Shown in pieces: positions 10,952 to 19,685 of a DNA stretch of 64,000 nt. The position numbers and the translations under genes were made by a program. The DNA lies in assembly GCA_002687715.1 (NCBI GenBank), contig NZBC01000048.1:1-64000 (forward strand), read 5' to 3'. The notes below the pieces were generated by a model, which made no database searches, was not told where the DNA came from, and saw nothing but the letters and a program-made list of their open reading frames with translations. The DNA is from Planctomycetota bacterium. GTDB lineage: Bacteria; Planctomycetota; GCA-002687715. Position 1 is the stretch's first letter. Each line of letters starts with the position of its first letter.

Positions 10952-11983
10952 CTATTTCTTCTTGCCGCGGCGTCCCCGGCGGCCGTTGTTGCCGGCCGGC
11001 GTTTCCGGGAGTGTGAGGTCGACGCTGATCTTCATCGTGGGACGGGACTGGGAGAGCTTCGCGGCCGCGTCCTTGGTGACCTTGGTCTGCCAGACGAAGA
11101 GTGACTCGAGATTCTCGAGCTTGGCGATCACCGCCAGCCCCTGATCGGAGACGTCGGTGCCGAAGAGGTTGAGGTAACGGAGCTCCTTCAGCTTCGCGAG
11201 CCTCGCGAGTCCACGGTCCGTCACGTCGGTCTGACGAACGTCGAGCCTGGTGAGGCGCTTCATGCGGCCGACCGTCATCATGGCCCGATCGGTCACGAGC
11301 GTGCGGCCGAGGATGAGTTGGGTGATGTGATTCTGGAGGGGCGCGAGCGCGGCCACCTGCTTGTCGCCGACCTCGTTCTCGTGCGATGCGAACGTGACCC
11401 GCAACAGCACGCTACCGGGAGCCGCGGGCACGATGCGCGCGTGGGCAGCCCGCGCCGCCTTCTCGATCGTTCCAGATGACGCCGGCGCCAGCCCCTGGCC
11501 GAGCTCGTGCAGGCGCTTGATCGCAGTGGGGAGCCGGTCGAGAGGGACGACCGGCGCCGCGGTGTCCTCACTACCGGCGGCATTGGTCCATTCACCGAAT
11601 CTCGCACCTTGCTGGATCCACTCCTTGAGCAGGTCCTGCTCACGCTTCGGCAGCGGCCCGCCCTTGTCGGGCATGAACCCGTCCTCGCTCTTTTGCAGCG
11701 TGGTCAGCGTGTAGAGGAGGCTGTCCTCGGGATCGCCTGGGATCACGACCTTTTCGTCGCGGCCGCCCTTGAGGATCCAGTTCTTTCCATCGAGGCGAAG
11801 GCCGGCTTTCGGCTTGCGGAGGATGTCGCGGTCGTCGCGGAACGCCGCTCGATGGCACGAGACGCAGTTCTTCTCGAGGATGGGCCAGATCTGCGACGCG
11901 AAGTCGACTCGCGACTGCGCGGACGCGGACGGGGCGAAGACCCCCGCGAGCACGGCGAGGGTGAGCAGTGTGCGTAACGACAT
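10952..11983 (-). CDS. Planctomycete-type cytochrome c (PSCyt1) fused to leucine-rich repeats
   Basis: 'ILEKNCVSCHRAAFRDD' CXXCH; C-terminal 'MKRLTRLDVRQTDVTDRGLARLAKLKELRYLNLFGTDVSDQGLAVIAKLENLESLFVWQTKVT' LRRs. Confidence 0.85.
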   Translation of the reverse strand: MSLRTLLTLAVLAGVFAPSASAQSRVDFASQIWPILEKNCVSCHRAAFRDDRDILRKPKAGLRLDGKNWILKGGRDEKVVIPGDPEDSLLYTLTTLQKSEDGFMPDKGGPLPKREQDLLKEWIQQGARFGEWTNAAGSEDTAAPVVPLDRLPTAIKRLHELGQGLAPASSGTIEKAARAAHARIVPAAPGSVLLRVTFASHENEVGDKQVAALAPLQNHITQLILGRTLVTDRAMMTVGRMKRLTRLDVRQTDVTDRGLARLAKLKELRYLNLFGTDVSDQGLAVIAKLENLESLFVWQTKVTKDAAAKLSQSRPTMKISVDLTLPETPAGNNGRRGRRGKKK

Positions 11984-11995
11984 GGAGGGTCCTCT

Positions 11996-13303
11996 CTACG
12001 AGAAGAGCGCGGTGGCCGGCTTGCCCTTGTGTGCGATCTGGAACGGCCGCTTGGACGGCGAGTAGATGATGCGATCCAGCGGGAGGCCCAACGCATACGC
12101 GATCGTCGCGTTGAAGTCGGGCACCATCAGCTGGCTCTCGATGACCTCGCGCCCTTCGGCGTCGGTCTTGCCGTAGCGCTGTCCACCCTTCACGCCGCCA
12201 CCGGCGAGCAGACAGGTGAACGCCTTCGGGTAGTGGTCGCGGCCGTTGCGCCCGCCGTTGATGCGAGGTGTCCGCCCGAACTCGGTCGCGAGTACGACGA
12301 GGGTCTCCTCGAGCAGTCCGCGCGCTTCGAGATCGGCGAGCAGCGTGGCGAGGGTCCGGTCCAGCGGAGGACACTTCTCCTCCATCTTGTCCCAGTTCTC
12401 GTTGTGGGTGTCCCAGCCCCCCGAGACGACCTCGATGAAGCGAACGCCGTTCTCGACGAGACGACGCGCGAGCAAACAGCCCTGCCCGAAGTTGTCGTTG
12501 CCGTAGGCGATGCGGAGCGCATCCGGCTCCTTGGTGAGGTCGAAGGCCTCGAGGTCCTTCGAATCCATGAGGTTCATGGCCTGGTCGTACATCTCCGTGT
12601 ACGCCCGGACCTTCTTCTGGGTGTAGCGGTCCTGGAATGCGGCGTTCATCTTCGCCAACCGCTCCAGTCGCTTGTCGAACGTGCGCGCGTCGACGTTCTT
12701 GTGACGCTTCGAGTTCTTGAGCCCCGCCTCCGGATCACCGATGGGCAGGGGGATGTACTCGGACGGGAAGAAGCCCGCGCTGGCTAGGTTGGCCCCGCCG
12801 ACCGCCACGAACCCGGGCAGGTTCGGGTTGGCCGACCCATCGATGCGGTTGACCCACGCCCCGAAGCTCGGGTGCTTGATCGTCCCGCGAGGCTCGTAGC
12901 TCGTGTGCATGAAGTACCGCCCCTGGGCGTGCGCGCCCTGGGTCGAACTCAGCGACGAGACGACCGCCACCTTGTCCATGTGGCGAGCCATGTTCTTGAA
13001 GTGTGACGAGACCAGGACGTCGTCCGCAGTGGTCTTGATCGACTCCGTCGGCCCCTGGGTGCCGGCGCCGGGCTTGGGATCGAAGGTATCGAGATGCGAC
13101 ATCCCCCCGGACAGGAAGATGTAGATCACGTTCTTCGCCGTGCCGCCGGTCGGGCGCGCCTCCGCAGCGGGCTCCTCCTGCGCGAGCGCGAGGTTCGAGA
13201 GGAGCGGCATCGCGCCGAGACCGAGCATCGAGCTGGCCGCGCCCGCCACGAAGCTGCGCCTGGTCGGGCCATCGCAACCGTCGAAGTGTTCTCTGAGCGT
13301 CAT
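11996..13303 (-). CDS. DUF1501 domain protein with Tat signal
   Basis: 'CDGPTRRSFVAGAASSMLGLGAMPLLSNLALA'; 'NVIYIFLSGGMSHLDTFDPKPGAGT...VVLATEFGRTPRINGGRNGRDHYPKAFTCLLAGGGVKGG'. Confidence 0.9.
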   Translation of the reverse strand: MTLREHFDGCDGPTRRSFVAGAASSMLGLGAMPLLSNLALAQEEPAAEARPTGGTAKNVIYIFLSGGMSHLDTFDPKPGAGTQGPTESIKTTADDVLVSSHFKNMARHMDKVAVVSSLSSTQGAHAQGRYFMHTSYEPRGTIKHPSFGAWVNRIDGSANPNLPGFVAVGGANLASAGFFPSEYIPLPIGDPEAGLKNSKRHKNVDARTFDKRLERLAKMNAAFQDRYTQKKVRAYTEMYDQAMNLMDSKDLEAFDLTKEPDALRIAYGNDNFGQGCLLARRLVENGVRFIEVVSGGWDTHNENWDKMEEKCPPLDRTLATLLADLEARGLLEETLVVLATEFGRTPRINGGRNGRDHYPKAFTCLLAGGGVKGGQRYGKTDAEGREVIESQLMVPDFNATIAYALGLPLDRIIYSPSKRPFQIAHKGKPATALFS

Positions 13304-13333
13304 GGTGCGTCCTTCTGGGCAGCAGCGGATGGA

Positions 13334-15451
13334 TCAGCGGATGAAGCGAAACTCGTGGGTGTTCACGAGTGTCCAGACGAGGTCTTTCGTCGCCTGGAGC
13401 GGGGCCTTGGCCATGTCGGCCTTCCACATCGCCAGCTCCGACTGGGTCGGACGACGGTTGAGCGTGCCGAGGAACGCGGCGCGGATCTTCGCAACCGGGC
13501 CCCGTGCGTTCTCCACGGTCTTCATGAGAGCCGAGCTGCGATTCCCGATGACGCTGTCCTCGACGAACCCGTTGATGAGCGAGAGCACTTGCGGGACGGC
13601 CGCATCCTGGTGCGATGCTTGGATCTGATCGCGGTCGGACTGGCCGAACTGGCGGAGGAAGTGACCGGCGGGGGCCGGCTGCTGGACGTCCGACGCCCGG
13701 GCGAGGATGTTCCCGCGTCCACGGCGCCGATAGCGACCGCGGGCCTCGGCGCGGACCTTCTCGATCTCGGCCAGGACCCCCGCCTGAGCCGACTTGTTCC
13801 GGCGACGACGCGCTTCGCGGAGCTTGCGCTGGAGTGGCCGCAGCTTCTTCTGGATGCCCTCGCGCTCCTTGCGCTGCTGCCGCTGGCGCTTCTGACGGGC
13901 CATCTGGGGATTCGCCCGGCGGGCCGCGAACTCCTCGATGTACTGCTTGAGGTCTGCGCGCGTGCCGGACGCCATCTTCAGGTGACGCTCGTAGATCGGC
14001 TTGGCACGGGTATCGGATTCGAGCAGCGTCGAGTCGACGTCGTCGATCATGAGACCGAGCATCGAGTCCCACATCTGCTCCGCGCTGAGACGACGCAGCG
14101 AGGGGCCGGTGAAGTGATAGGCCTCGCCCGGCTGGGCCCCGGCCTCGGCCACCTCACTCTGCCAGGTCCGCGTGTTGAAGAGCACCCGGAGGTACTGCTT
14201 CAGGTCGTACCGCACGTCGACCATGACCCGCTCGACGTAGGCCATCAGCTCCGGCTGCGACGATTTGGTGTCCTCCTTGAGGTCGTCGACCGGCTCGATC
14301 AGCCCGACCCCCATCACGAGCTTCCACATGCGGTTCGCGATGACCTTGGTGAAGCGCGGGTTCTCGGGCGAGGTCATCCAGTCCGCGTACGCCGTACGGG
14401 AATCGACCGGCTGGCCGGTCGGCAACTTGCGGCGGCGTTTCTTGTTCTTGGGCTGGCGGCGACCACGTCCCCGGAGCTGGCGCTGGGACAGGGGCCTCGT
14501 CTCGACCTCGACGGCCTCCCCGAAGATCGTCTTGGCTTCGATGAGCGACTTCGGCTTCGCGTCGTCGTACTTGTAGTCGTCCGGCAAACGCGCCAGGCCC
14601 GTGCCGGATCCCGACACTCCGTACACCGCCGACCGCACCGTATTGCGGATCGCTTGACGGGCAGCCTGATCGCCGTACTTCGCGCTCAGCTCCTTCTGCA
14701 TGCCCCTCATGTTCCGCAGCCTGCGGGCCATCTCGACGTCCGTGTACTGGATGTCTCCGGCGAACGCCGCCATCCCGAAGAAGTCCTGTTGCTTCCACTT
14801 GTCGAACGGGTGGTTGTGGCACTGCGCGCACTCGAGGCGCGTCCCGAGGAACGTGCGAACGGCGTTCGCCATGTTGTCCTCCGGCATGCCGCGGTCACGG
14901 AGGATGAACCCCGTCGCCCCGTTGTCCTCAGCGTGGGCGGCGCCGGTGGCGGTCAGGAGCTCGCGGACCATCTGGTCGTAGGGCTTGGCCTCGGCGATCG
15001 ACTTCTTGATCCAGTGCATGTACGGCTCGCCGGAGATCCGCTGCGACAGCCGGGTGCGGACGCGAAGCAGATCCGCCCACCAATTGAACATGTGGCTGAC
15101 GTGCCCCGGAGAGTCCAGGAGCTGATCGATGAGCTGGCTGCGCTTGGCCTGCTTCTGAGTGCGGAGGAATGCATCCGCCTCCGCGGCCGACGGGATGCGA
15201 CCGACGATCGCCAGGTACGCCCTGCGGACGAACGTCGCGTCGTCGATGAGCCGGTTCGGACGCATTCCGTGCTCGCGGAGGTCGAGCAGCACGAGCTTGT
15301 CGATCTCCCGCGCCGCTTTCTGCACCTCGTCGAGCGAAGATGCACCGACGTCGGCGCTCGGCTCGATGGGACCGGCCCCGTCGGGCAGGGCCAGGGTCAG
15401 CAAGGCACAGAGGGTGACGTAAGGCAGGCTTCTGAAAGACGTTGGAAGCAT
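13334..15451 (-). CDS. DUF1549/DUF1553 (PSCyt2/PSD1) protein
   Basis: 'RLIDDATFVRRAYLAIVGRIPSAAEADAFL', 'LECAQCHNHPFDKWKQQDFFGMAAF', 'TKVIANRMWKLVMGVGLIEPVDDLKEDTKSSQPELMAYV'. Start chosen at MLPTSFRSLPYVTLCALLTLALP. Confidence 0.9.
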   Translation of the reverse strand: MLPTSFRSLPYVTLCALLTLALPDGAGPIEPSADVGASSLDEVQKAAREIDKLVLLDLREHGMRPNRLIDDATFVRRAYLAIVGRIPSAAEADAFLRTQKQAKRSQLIDQLLDSPGHVSHMFNWWADLLRVRTRLSQRISGEPYMHWIKKSIAEAKPYDQMVRELLTATGAAHAEDNGATGFILRDRGMPEDNMANAVRTFLGTRLECAQCHNHPFDKWKQQDFFGMAAFAGDIQYTDVEMARRLRNMRGMQKELSAKYGDQAARQAIRNTVRSAVYGVSGSGTGLARLPDDYKYDDAKPKSLIEAKTIFGEAVEVETRPLSQRQLRGRGRRQPKNKKRRRKLPTGQPVDSRTAYADWMTSPENPRFTKVIANRMWKLVMGVGLIEPVDDLKEDTKSSQPELMAYVERVMVDVRYDLKQYLRVLFNTRTWQSEVAEAGAQPGEAYHFTGPSLRRLSAEQMWDSMLGLMIDDVDSTLLESDTRAKPIYERHLKMASGTRADLKQYIEEFAARRANPQMARQKRQRQQRKEREGIQKKLRPLQRKLREARRRRNKSAQAGVLAEIEKVRAEARGRYRRRGRGNILARASDVQQPAPAGHFLRQFGQSDRDQIQASHQDAAVPQVLSLINGFVEDSVIGNRSSALMKTVENARGPVAKIRAAFLGTLNRRPTQSELAMWKADMAKAPLQATKDLVWTLVNTHEFRFIR

Positions 15452-15641
15452 GGTCAGCTCCGGAGCTTCGAGGGGCCGGGTATCGGCCGTCGGCCAGTCT
15501 ACCGCCGGGCGACCTAGTTCTTTCGGTTCTTGCTTCGACCAAAGAGCAATCCCTCCTGGCCCTTCGAGAGCCTCCCTGGCCCGGATCCGAGGCCAGTAGC
15601 TCAATCCCTTGCCGGGTAGCGACTTGCAGTATCCTGCGGCC

Positions 15642-18257
15642 ATGCGCGCAGCCACGTCATGCCTGATCCTCCTGGCAGCCGGGGCCTCCGTTCGAGGTCA
15701 GGCCGCGCGGCCGAACATCCTCTTCCTGCTCACGGATGATCAGCGTCACGACCACCTGGGCCTGCTCCACCCGCACCTGAGGACGGCCGCCATCGACGCC
15801 TTGGCCCGGCGCGGGGTCCGGTTCGAGAACGCGTTCGTGACGACGTCGATCTGCGCGGCCAGTCGCGCCACGCTCCTCTGCGGTCGGACGGAGCGGACCA
15901 ACGGGTTCACGTTCCGCACGCCTCCGCTCGCCGCCCGGTTCACCGACGACAGCTGGCCGCGACGGCTACGCGCCGCGGGGTACCGGACGGGGCACATCGG
16001 CAAGATCGGCGTGAAGTTCACCCGAGGCGCCGGTGCCAAGATGTTCGACGTCCTGCGCGGACACGGCGGGCCCTACGTCAAGCAGCGCGGTCCGAACGCC
16101 GGCCGCCACATGACGGACATGAAGGCCGACGAAGCCCTCGCCTTCCTCGACGCCCAGCCCGACGCCCAGCCGTGGGCGCTGACCGTCTCATTCAACGCAC
16201 CGCACGCGGAGGACCCGAATCCCGAGCAGTTCATCTGGCCCCCATCCTGCGATGGTCTCTACGACGACGTGATCCCGCCCGCGCCACCACTCGCCGATCC
16301 TGCGTTCTTCGAGGCACAGCCCGCGTTCCTCAAGAACAGCCTCAACCGCATCCGGTGGCGGTGGCGGTTCGACACCGAAGAGAAGCGCCGCAAGATGGTC
16401 CGCGGCTACTGGCGCATGATCACCGGAGTCGACCACGCAATCGCACGCATCGTGGCCCGGGTCGAGGCGCGCGGCGAGACGGCGAACACAGTCGTCGTCT
16501 TCGCGAGCGACAACGGGTACTTCCTCGGCGACCGCGGCTACGCCGGGAAGTGGCTCCCCTACGAAGCCTCGCTGCGGATTCCGATGATCATCGTCGACCC
16601 GCGTCCGGGCCGAATGCGACCGGGAACCCGCGCGCAGACGGTTCTGAATCTCGACCTACCGAGCACGTTCCTCGACGCCGCGGGCGAGGCCGCGCCAGCG
16701 TCCTACCAGGGTCGCAGTCTGATGCCGCTGGTGGCCGGCGCAACGCCGGCGTGGCGCGACCACTTCCGGTTCGAGCACCGTTTTCGCCACCAGGACATCC
16801 CTCAGCTCGAAGGAGTTCGCACGTCGAAGTGGAAGTACGCCCGCTACGTCACGCAGGATCCGCAGCATGAGGAGCTCTACGACCTCGAGGCGGACCCGCT
16901 CGAGGCGAAGAACCTCGCCTTGGACCGGGCTCACGCGTCGCGACTCGACGCGCTGCGCGCTGTTTGCGACACGATGCGTGAGCAGGACGACGAGGATCGC
17001 GGACCCGCCCCACCCGCTCGGCGGAACGCCAAGACGCGCCCCAACGTCGTGCTCATCATCGGTGACGACCAGCACTGGTCAGACTACGGGTTCATGGGCA
17101 GCTCGGTGATCGCGACGCCGCACCTCGACCGGCTGGCGCGACAGAGCCTCTTCTTTCCGCGCGGCTACGTCCCGTCCAGTCTCTGCTGTCCGTCCCTGGC
17201 GTCGATCATCACCGGCATGCAGCCACACCGACACCGCATCACGGGGAACGAGCCGCCGCGACCCGCGCGGGGCGGACGCAACCGCCGCCAGTACCAGGCA
17301 TCCGTCCGCCAGATGGTCTCGCTGATCGACGGTCAGGCAACGCTGCCCCGCCGGTTGCGCCCGCGGGGCTACTGGAGTCATCAGTCCGGCAAGTGGTGGC
17401 TCGGGAGCTATCGCCGCGGCGGGTTCACTCATGGCATGACCCACGGAGATCCCGCGCGAGGTGGACGCCATGGCGACCACGGGCTCACCATCGGACGACG
17501 CGGTCTGCAACCTCTCCTGGACTTCATCGACGCGGCCGGCGAACGTCCGTTCTTCGCGTGGTACGCGCCGTTCCTCCCCCACACGCCCCACAACCCGCCG
17601 AAGCGGCTCCTCGACCAGTACCGCGGCGCGACCCCGTCCCTGCCCGTCGCGCGCTACCGAGCCATGTGCGCGTGGTTCGACGAGACCTGTGGCCAGCTGC
17701 TGAAGTCTCTCGACGCCCGCGGGCTCACCGATGAGACGATCGTCGTCTTCGTGTGCGACAACGGGTGGATCCAGCGCCCTGACCGCGGCGGCTTTGCACC
17801 GCGGTCGAAGCGATCGCCCTACGACGGCGGGCTGCGGACCCCCATCCTCGTGCGCTGGCCAGGACGGATCACACCGCGGCGAATCGAGACCCCGGTCCTC
17901 AGCACCGACATCGCGCCGACGATCCTCGCGGCGTGCGGTGCCGAGCGACCGGCGGTGATGCGAGGTGTCGACCTGCTGGACCTCGACGCCGTACGCGCCC
18001 GCGATGCGATCCCCGGCGCGGTCTTTCGCCACAACGCCGTCGAGCTGAAACGCCCCGCCGCGAACCTCACCCACCGGTGGCTCGTCTCCGGGCGCTGGAA
18101 GCTCATCGTCCCGTCGCCATCGACGAGCCCGCAGGCCGCCCCGGAGCTGTACGACGTCGTGGCGGATCCTGGCGAGCAGAGCGACCTCGCCGCCGGTGCT
18201 CCGGAGCACGTGCGAGCGCTGACCCAGCGCCTGGATGCCTGGTGGAAACCGCGGTAG
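15642..18257 (+). CDS. Tandem double-sulfatase fusion protein (two sulfatase domains in one ORF)
   Basis: Domain 1 'RPNILFLLTDDQRHDHLGLL...TTSICAASRATLLCGRTERTNGF'; domain 2 'RPNVVLIIGDDQHWSDYGFMGS...PSSLCCPSLASIITGMQPHRHRI'; each followed by sulfatase C-terminal 'LYDLEADPLEAKNL'/'LYDVVADPGEQSDL'. Confidence 0.88.
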   Translation: MRAATSCLILLAAGASVRGQAARPNILFLLTDDQRHDHLGLLHPHLRTAAIDALARRGVRFENAFVTTSICAASRATLLCGRTERTNGFTFRTPPLAARFTDDSWPRRLRAAGYRTGHIGKIGVKFTRGAGAKMFDVLRGHGGPYVKQRGPNAGRHMTDMKADEALAFLDAQPDAQPWALTVSFNAPHAEDPNPEQFIWPPSCDGLYDDVIPPAPPLADPAFFEAQPAFLKNSLNRIRWRWRFDTEEKRRKMVRGYWRMITGVDHAIARIVARVEARGETANTVVVFASDNGYFLGDRGYAGKWLPYEASLRIPMIIVDPRPGRMRPGTRAQTVLNLDLPSTFLDAAGEAAPASYQGRSLMPLVAGATPAWRDHFRFEHRFRHQDIPQLEGVRTSKWKYARYVTQDPQHEELYDLEADPLEAKNLALDRAHASRLDALRAVCDTMREQDDEDRGPAPPARRNAKTRPNVVLIIGDDQHWSDYGFMGSSVIATPHLDRLARQSLFFPRGYVPSSLCCPSLASIITGMQPHRHRITGNEPPRPARGGRNRRQYQASVRQMVSLIDGQATLPRRLRPRGYWSHQSGKWWLGSYRRGGFTHGMTHGDPARGGRHGDHGLTIGRRGLQPLLDFIDAAGERPFFAWYAPFLPHTPHNPPKRLLDQYRGATPSLPVARYRAMCAWFDETCGQLLKSLDARGLTDETIVVFVCDNGWIQRPDRGGFAPRSKRSPYDGGLRTPILVRWPGRITPRRIETPVLSTDIAPTILAACGAERPAVMRGVDLLDLDAVRARDAIPGAVFRHNAVELKRPAANLTHRWLVSGRWKLIVPSPSTSPQAAPELYDVVADPGEQSDLAAGAPEHVRALTQRLDAWWKPR

Positions 18258-18259
18258 TA

Positions 18260-19174
18260 ATGGACGTGCGCATGAGCCTCGCCATCCTGCTCGCCGCGCT
18301 CGGCGTGGTCACCGTCGCCTGTCGGCACACCGAACCCGAGCCAGCCCATCCCGAGCCCCCGAACCTCCGCCAGCAGCGGCCGGAGCCCGAGCTTCCCCTC
18401 CCGCCCCCGCGGAGCGGGACCTTCCGCGCACTCACCTACAACATCCACGGCCTGCCCTCGCGGGTGGCGCGGACGTCCATACTGCGCAACGTCCCGCTCA
18501 TCAGCCCCAAGCTGAACGCCTACGACCTGGCCCTGATCCAGGAGGACTTCGTCCATCACGCGGAGCTCGAGAAGGACGCGAACCACCCCCACCGATCGCG
18601 TCCCATGACCCACGGCAAATGGCGCATCCTCAATGACGGGCTGAACCGGTTCTCTCGTTTTCCGTTCGGGCGACTCCTCCGGGTCAAATGGAACGCCTGC
18701 CACGGGCTCCTCAAGAGCGCCAGCGATTGCCTTGCCCGCAAGGGGTTCTCCGTCGCGACCACGACGTTCGCGGAGGGCGTCAAGATCGACGTCTACAACC
18801 TCCACGCGGAGGCTGGAGGCGGTGAGGAGGACCGCGACGCCCGCCGGATCGGCATCACCCAGCTCGGCCGCTTCATCACTGAATACTCCCGGGGCCGGGC
18901 GGTCATCGTGGCCGGCGACTTCAACCTGCACGCGTTCAGTCCTCGCGACGAGGCCCTCTTCCGCGAGCTCCTCGCCGCCACCGGATTGACCGATGTCGCC
19001 CGCTTCCTGCAGACGGGCCATGAACGAATCGACCGTTTCCTCTTCCGCAGCGGCGGTGGGACCCGGATCGTCCCCGAATCCTGGGAGATGGACCGCACCT
19101 TCATCGACGATCGAGGGTCACGACTGTCCGACCATCCGGCGATCGCCGTGACCTTCCGCTGGACAACGGAGTAG
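18260..19174 (+). CDS. Endonuclease/exonuclease/phosphatase family lipoprotein
   Basis: MDVRMSLAILLAALGVVTVACRHTEP lipobox; 'FRALTYNIHGLPS...DLALIQEDFVHH...VIVAGDFNLH...LSDHPAIAVTFRW'. Confidence 0.85.
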   Translation: MDVRMSLAILLAALGVVTVACRHTEPEPAHPEPPNLRQQRPEPELPLPPPRSGTFRALTYNIHGLPSRVARTSILRNVPLISPKLNAYDLALIQEDFVHHAELEKDANHPHRSRPMTHGKWRILNDGLNRFSRFPFGRLLRVKWNACHGLLKSASDCLARKGFSVATTTFAEGVKIDVYNLHAEAGGGEEDRDARRIGITQLGRFITEYSRGRAVIVAGDFNLHAFSPRDEALFRELLAATGLTDVARFLQTGHERIDRFLFRSGGGTRIVPESWEMDRTFIDDRGSRLSDHPAIAVTFRWTTE

Positions 19175-19259
19175 CTGCAGCGCGGATCTTCGATCCTGGC
19201 TCCCGAGCGGTTACCATGGCTCCACAGCTCTCGGCCCCGACCTCCGCTCCGCAGCTTCG

Positions 19260-19670
19260 ATGATGAACACGACCGGACACAGCGACACCGTGACCGAGGG
19301 CATCCGGGTGCGCGTCGCGGCCCAATACCTGCCGGACCAGTCCGATCCCGACACCCTGAACTACCTCTTCGTCTACCGGGTGATCATGTCCAACGAGGGC
19401 GAGAAGCAAGCCGAGCTCCTGCGCCGCCACTGGATCATCAGGGACGCCAACAACGGATTGAACGAAGTGCGGGGAGACGGCGTCGTGGGTGAGTTCCCGG
19501 ATCTCGGCCCCGGCGAGAGCTTCGAGTACATGAGCAGCAGCCACATCCCGACGACCTGGGGGACGATGGAAGGCAGCTACACCTTCCGCCGCCCCGACGG
19601 TGCGACGTTCGAAGCGCTGATCGGACGGTTCTTCCTCGCGCCGAACACCGAGCCCATCTCGAACCTCTGA
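19260..19670 (+). CDS. apaG: ApaG protein
   Basis: 'TVTEGIRVRVAAQYLPDQSDPDTLNYLFVYRVIMSNEGEKQAELLRRHWIIRDANNGLNEVRGDGVVGEFPDLGPGESFEYMSSSHIPTTWGTMEGSYTF'. Confidence 0.93.
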   Translation: MMNTTGHSDTVTEGIRVRVAAQYLPDQSDPDTLNYLFVYRVIMSNEGEKQAELLRRHWIIRDANNGLNEVRGDGVVGEFPDLGPGESFEYMSSSHIPTTWGTMEGSYTFRRPDGATFEALIGRFFLAPNTEPISNL

Positions 19671-19685
19671 GCGCGGTGAACCCGA

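Noticed and set aside
13094-15517. 807-aa plus-strand ORF
   Set aside because: Antisense to the DUF1549/DUF1553 gene, which has clear motifs (CAQCHNHPFDKW).
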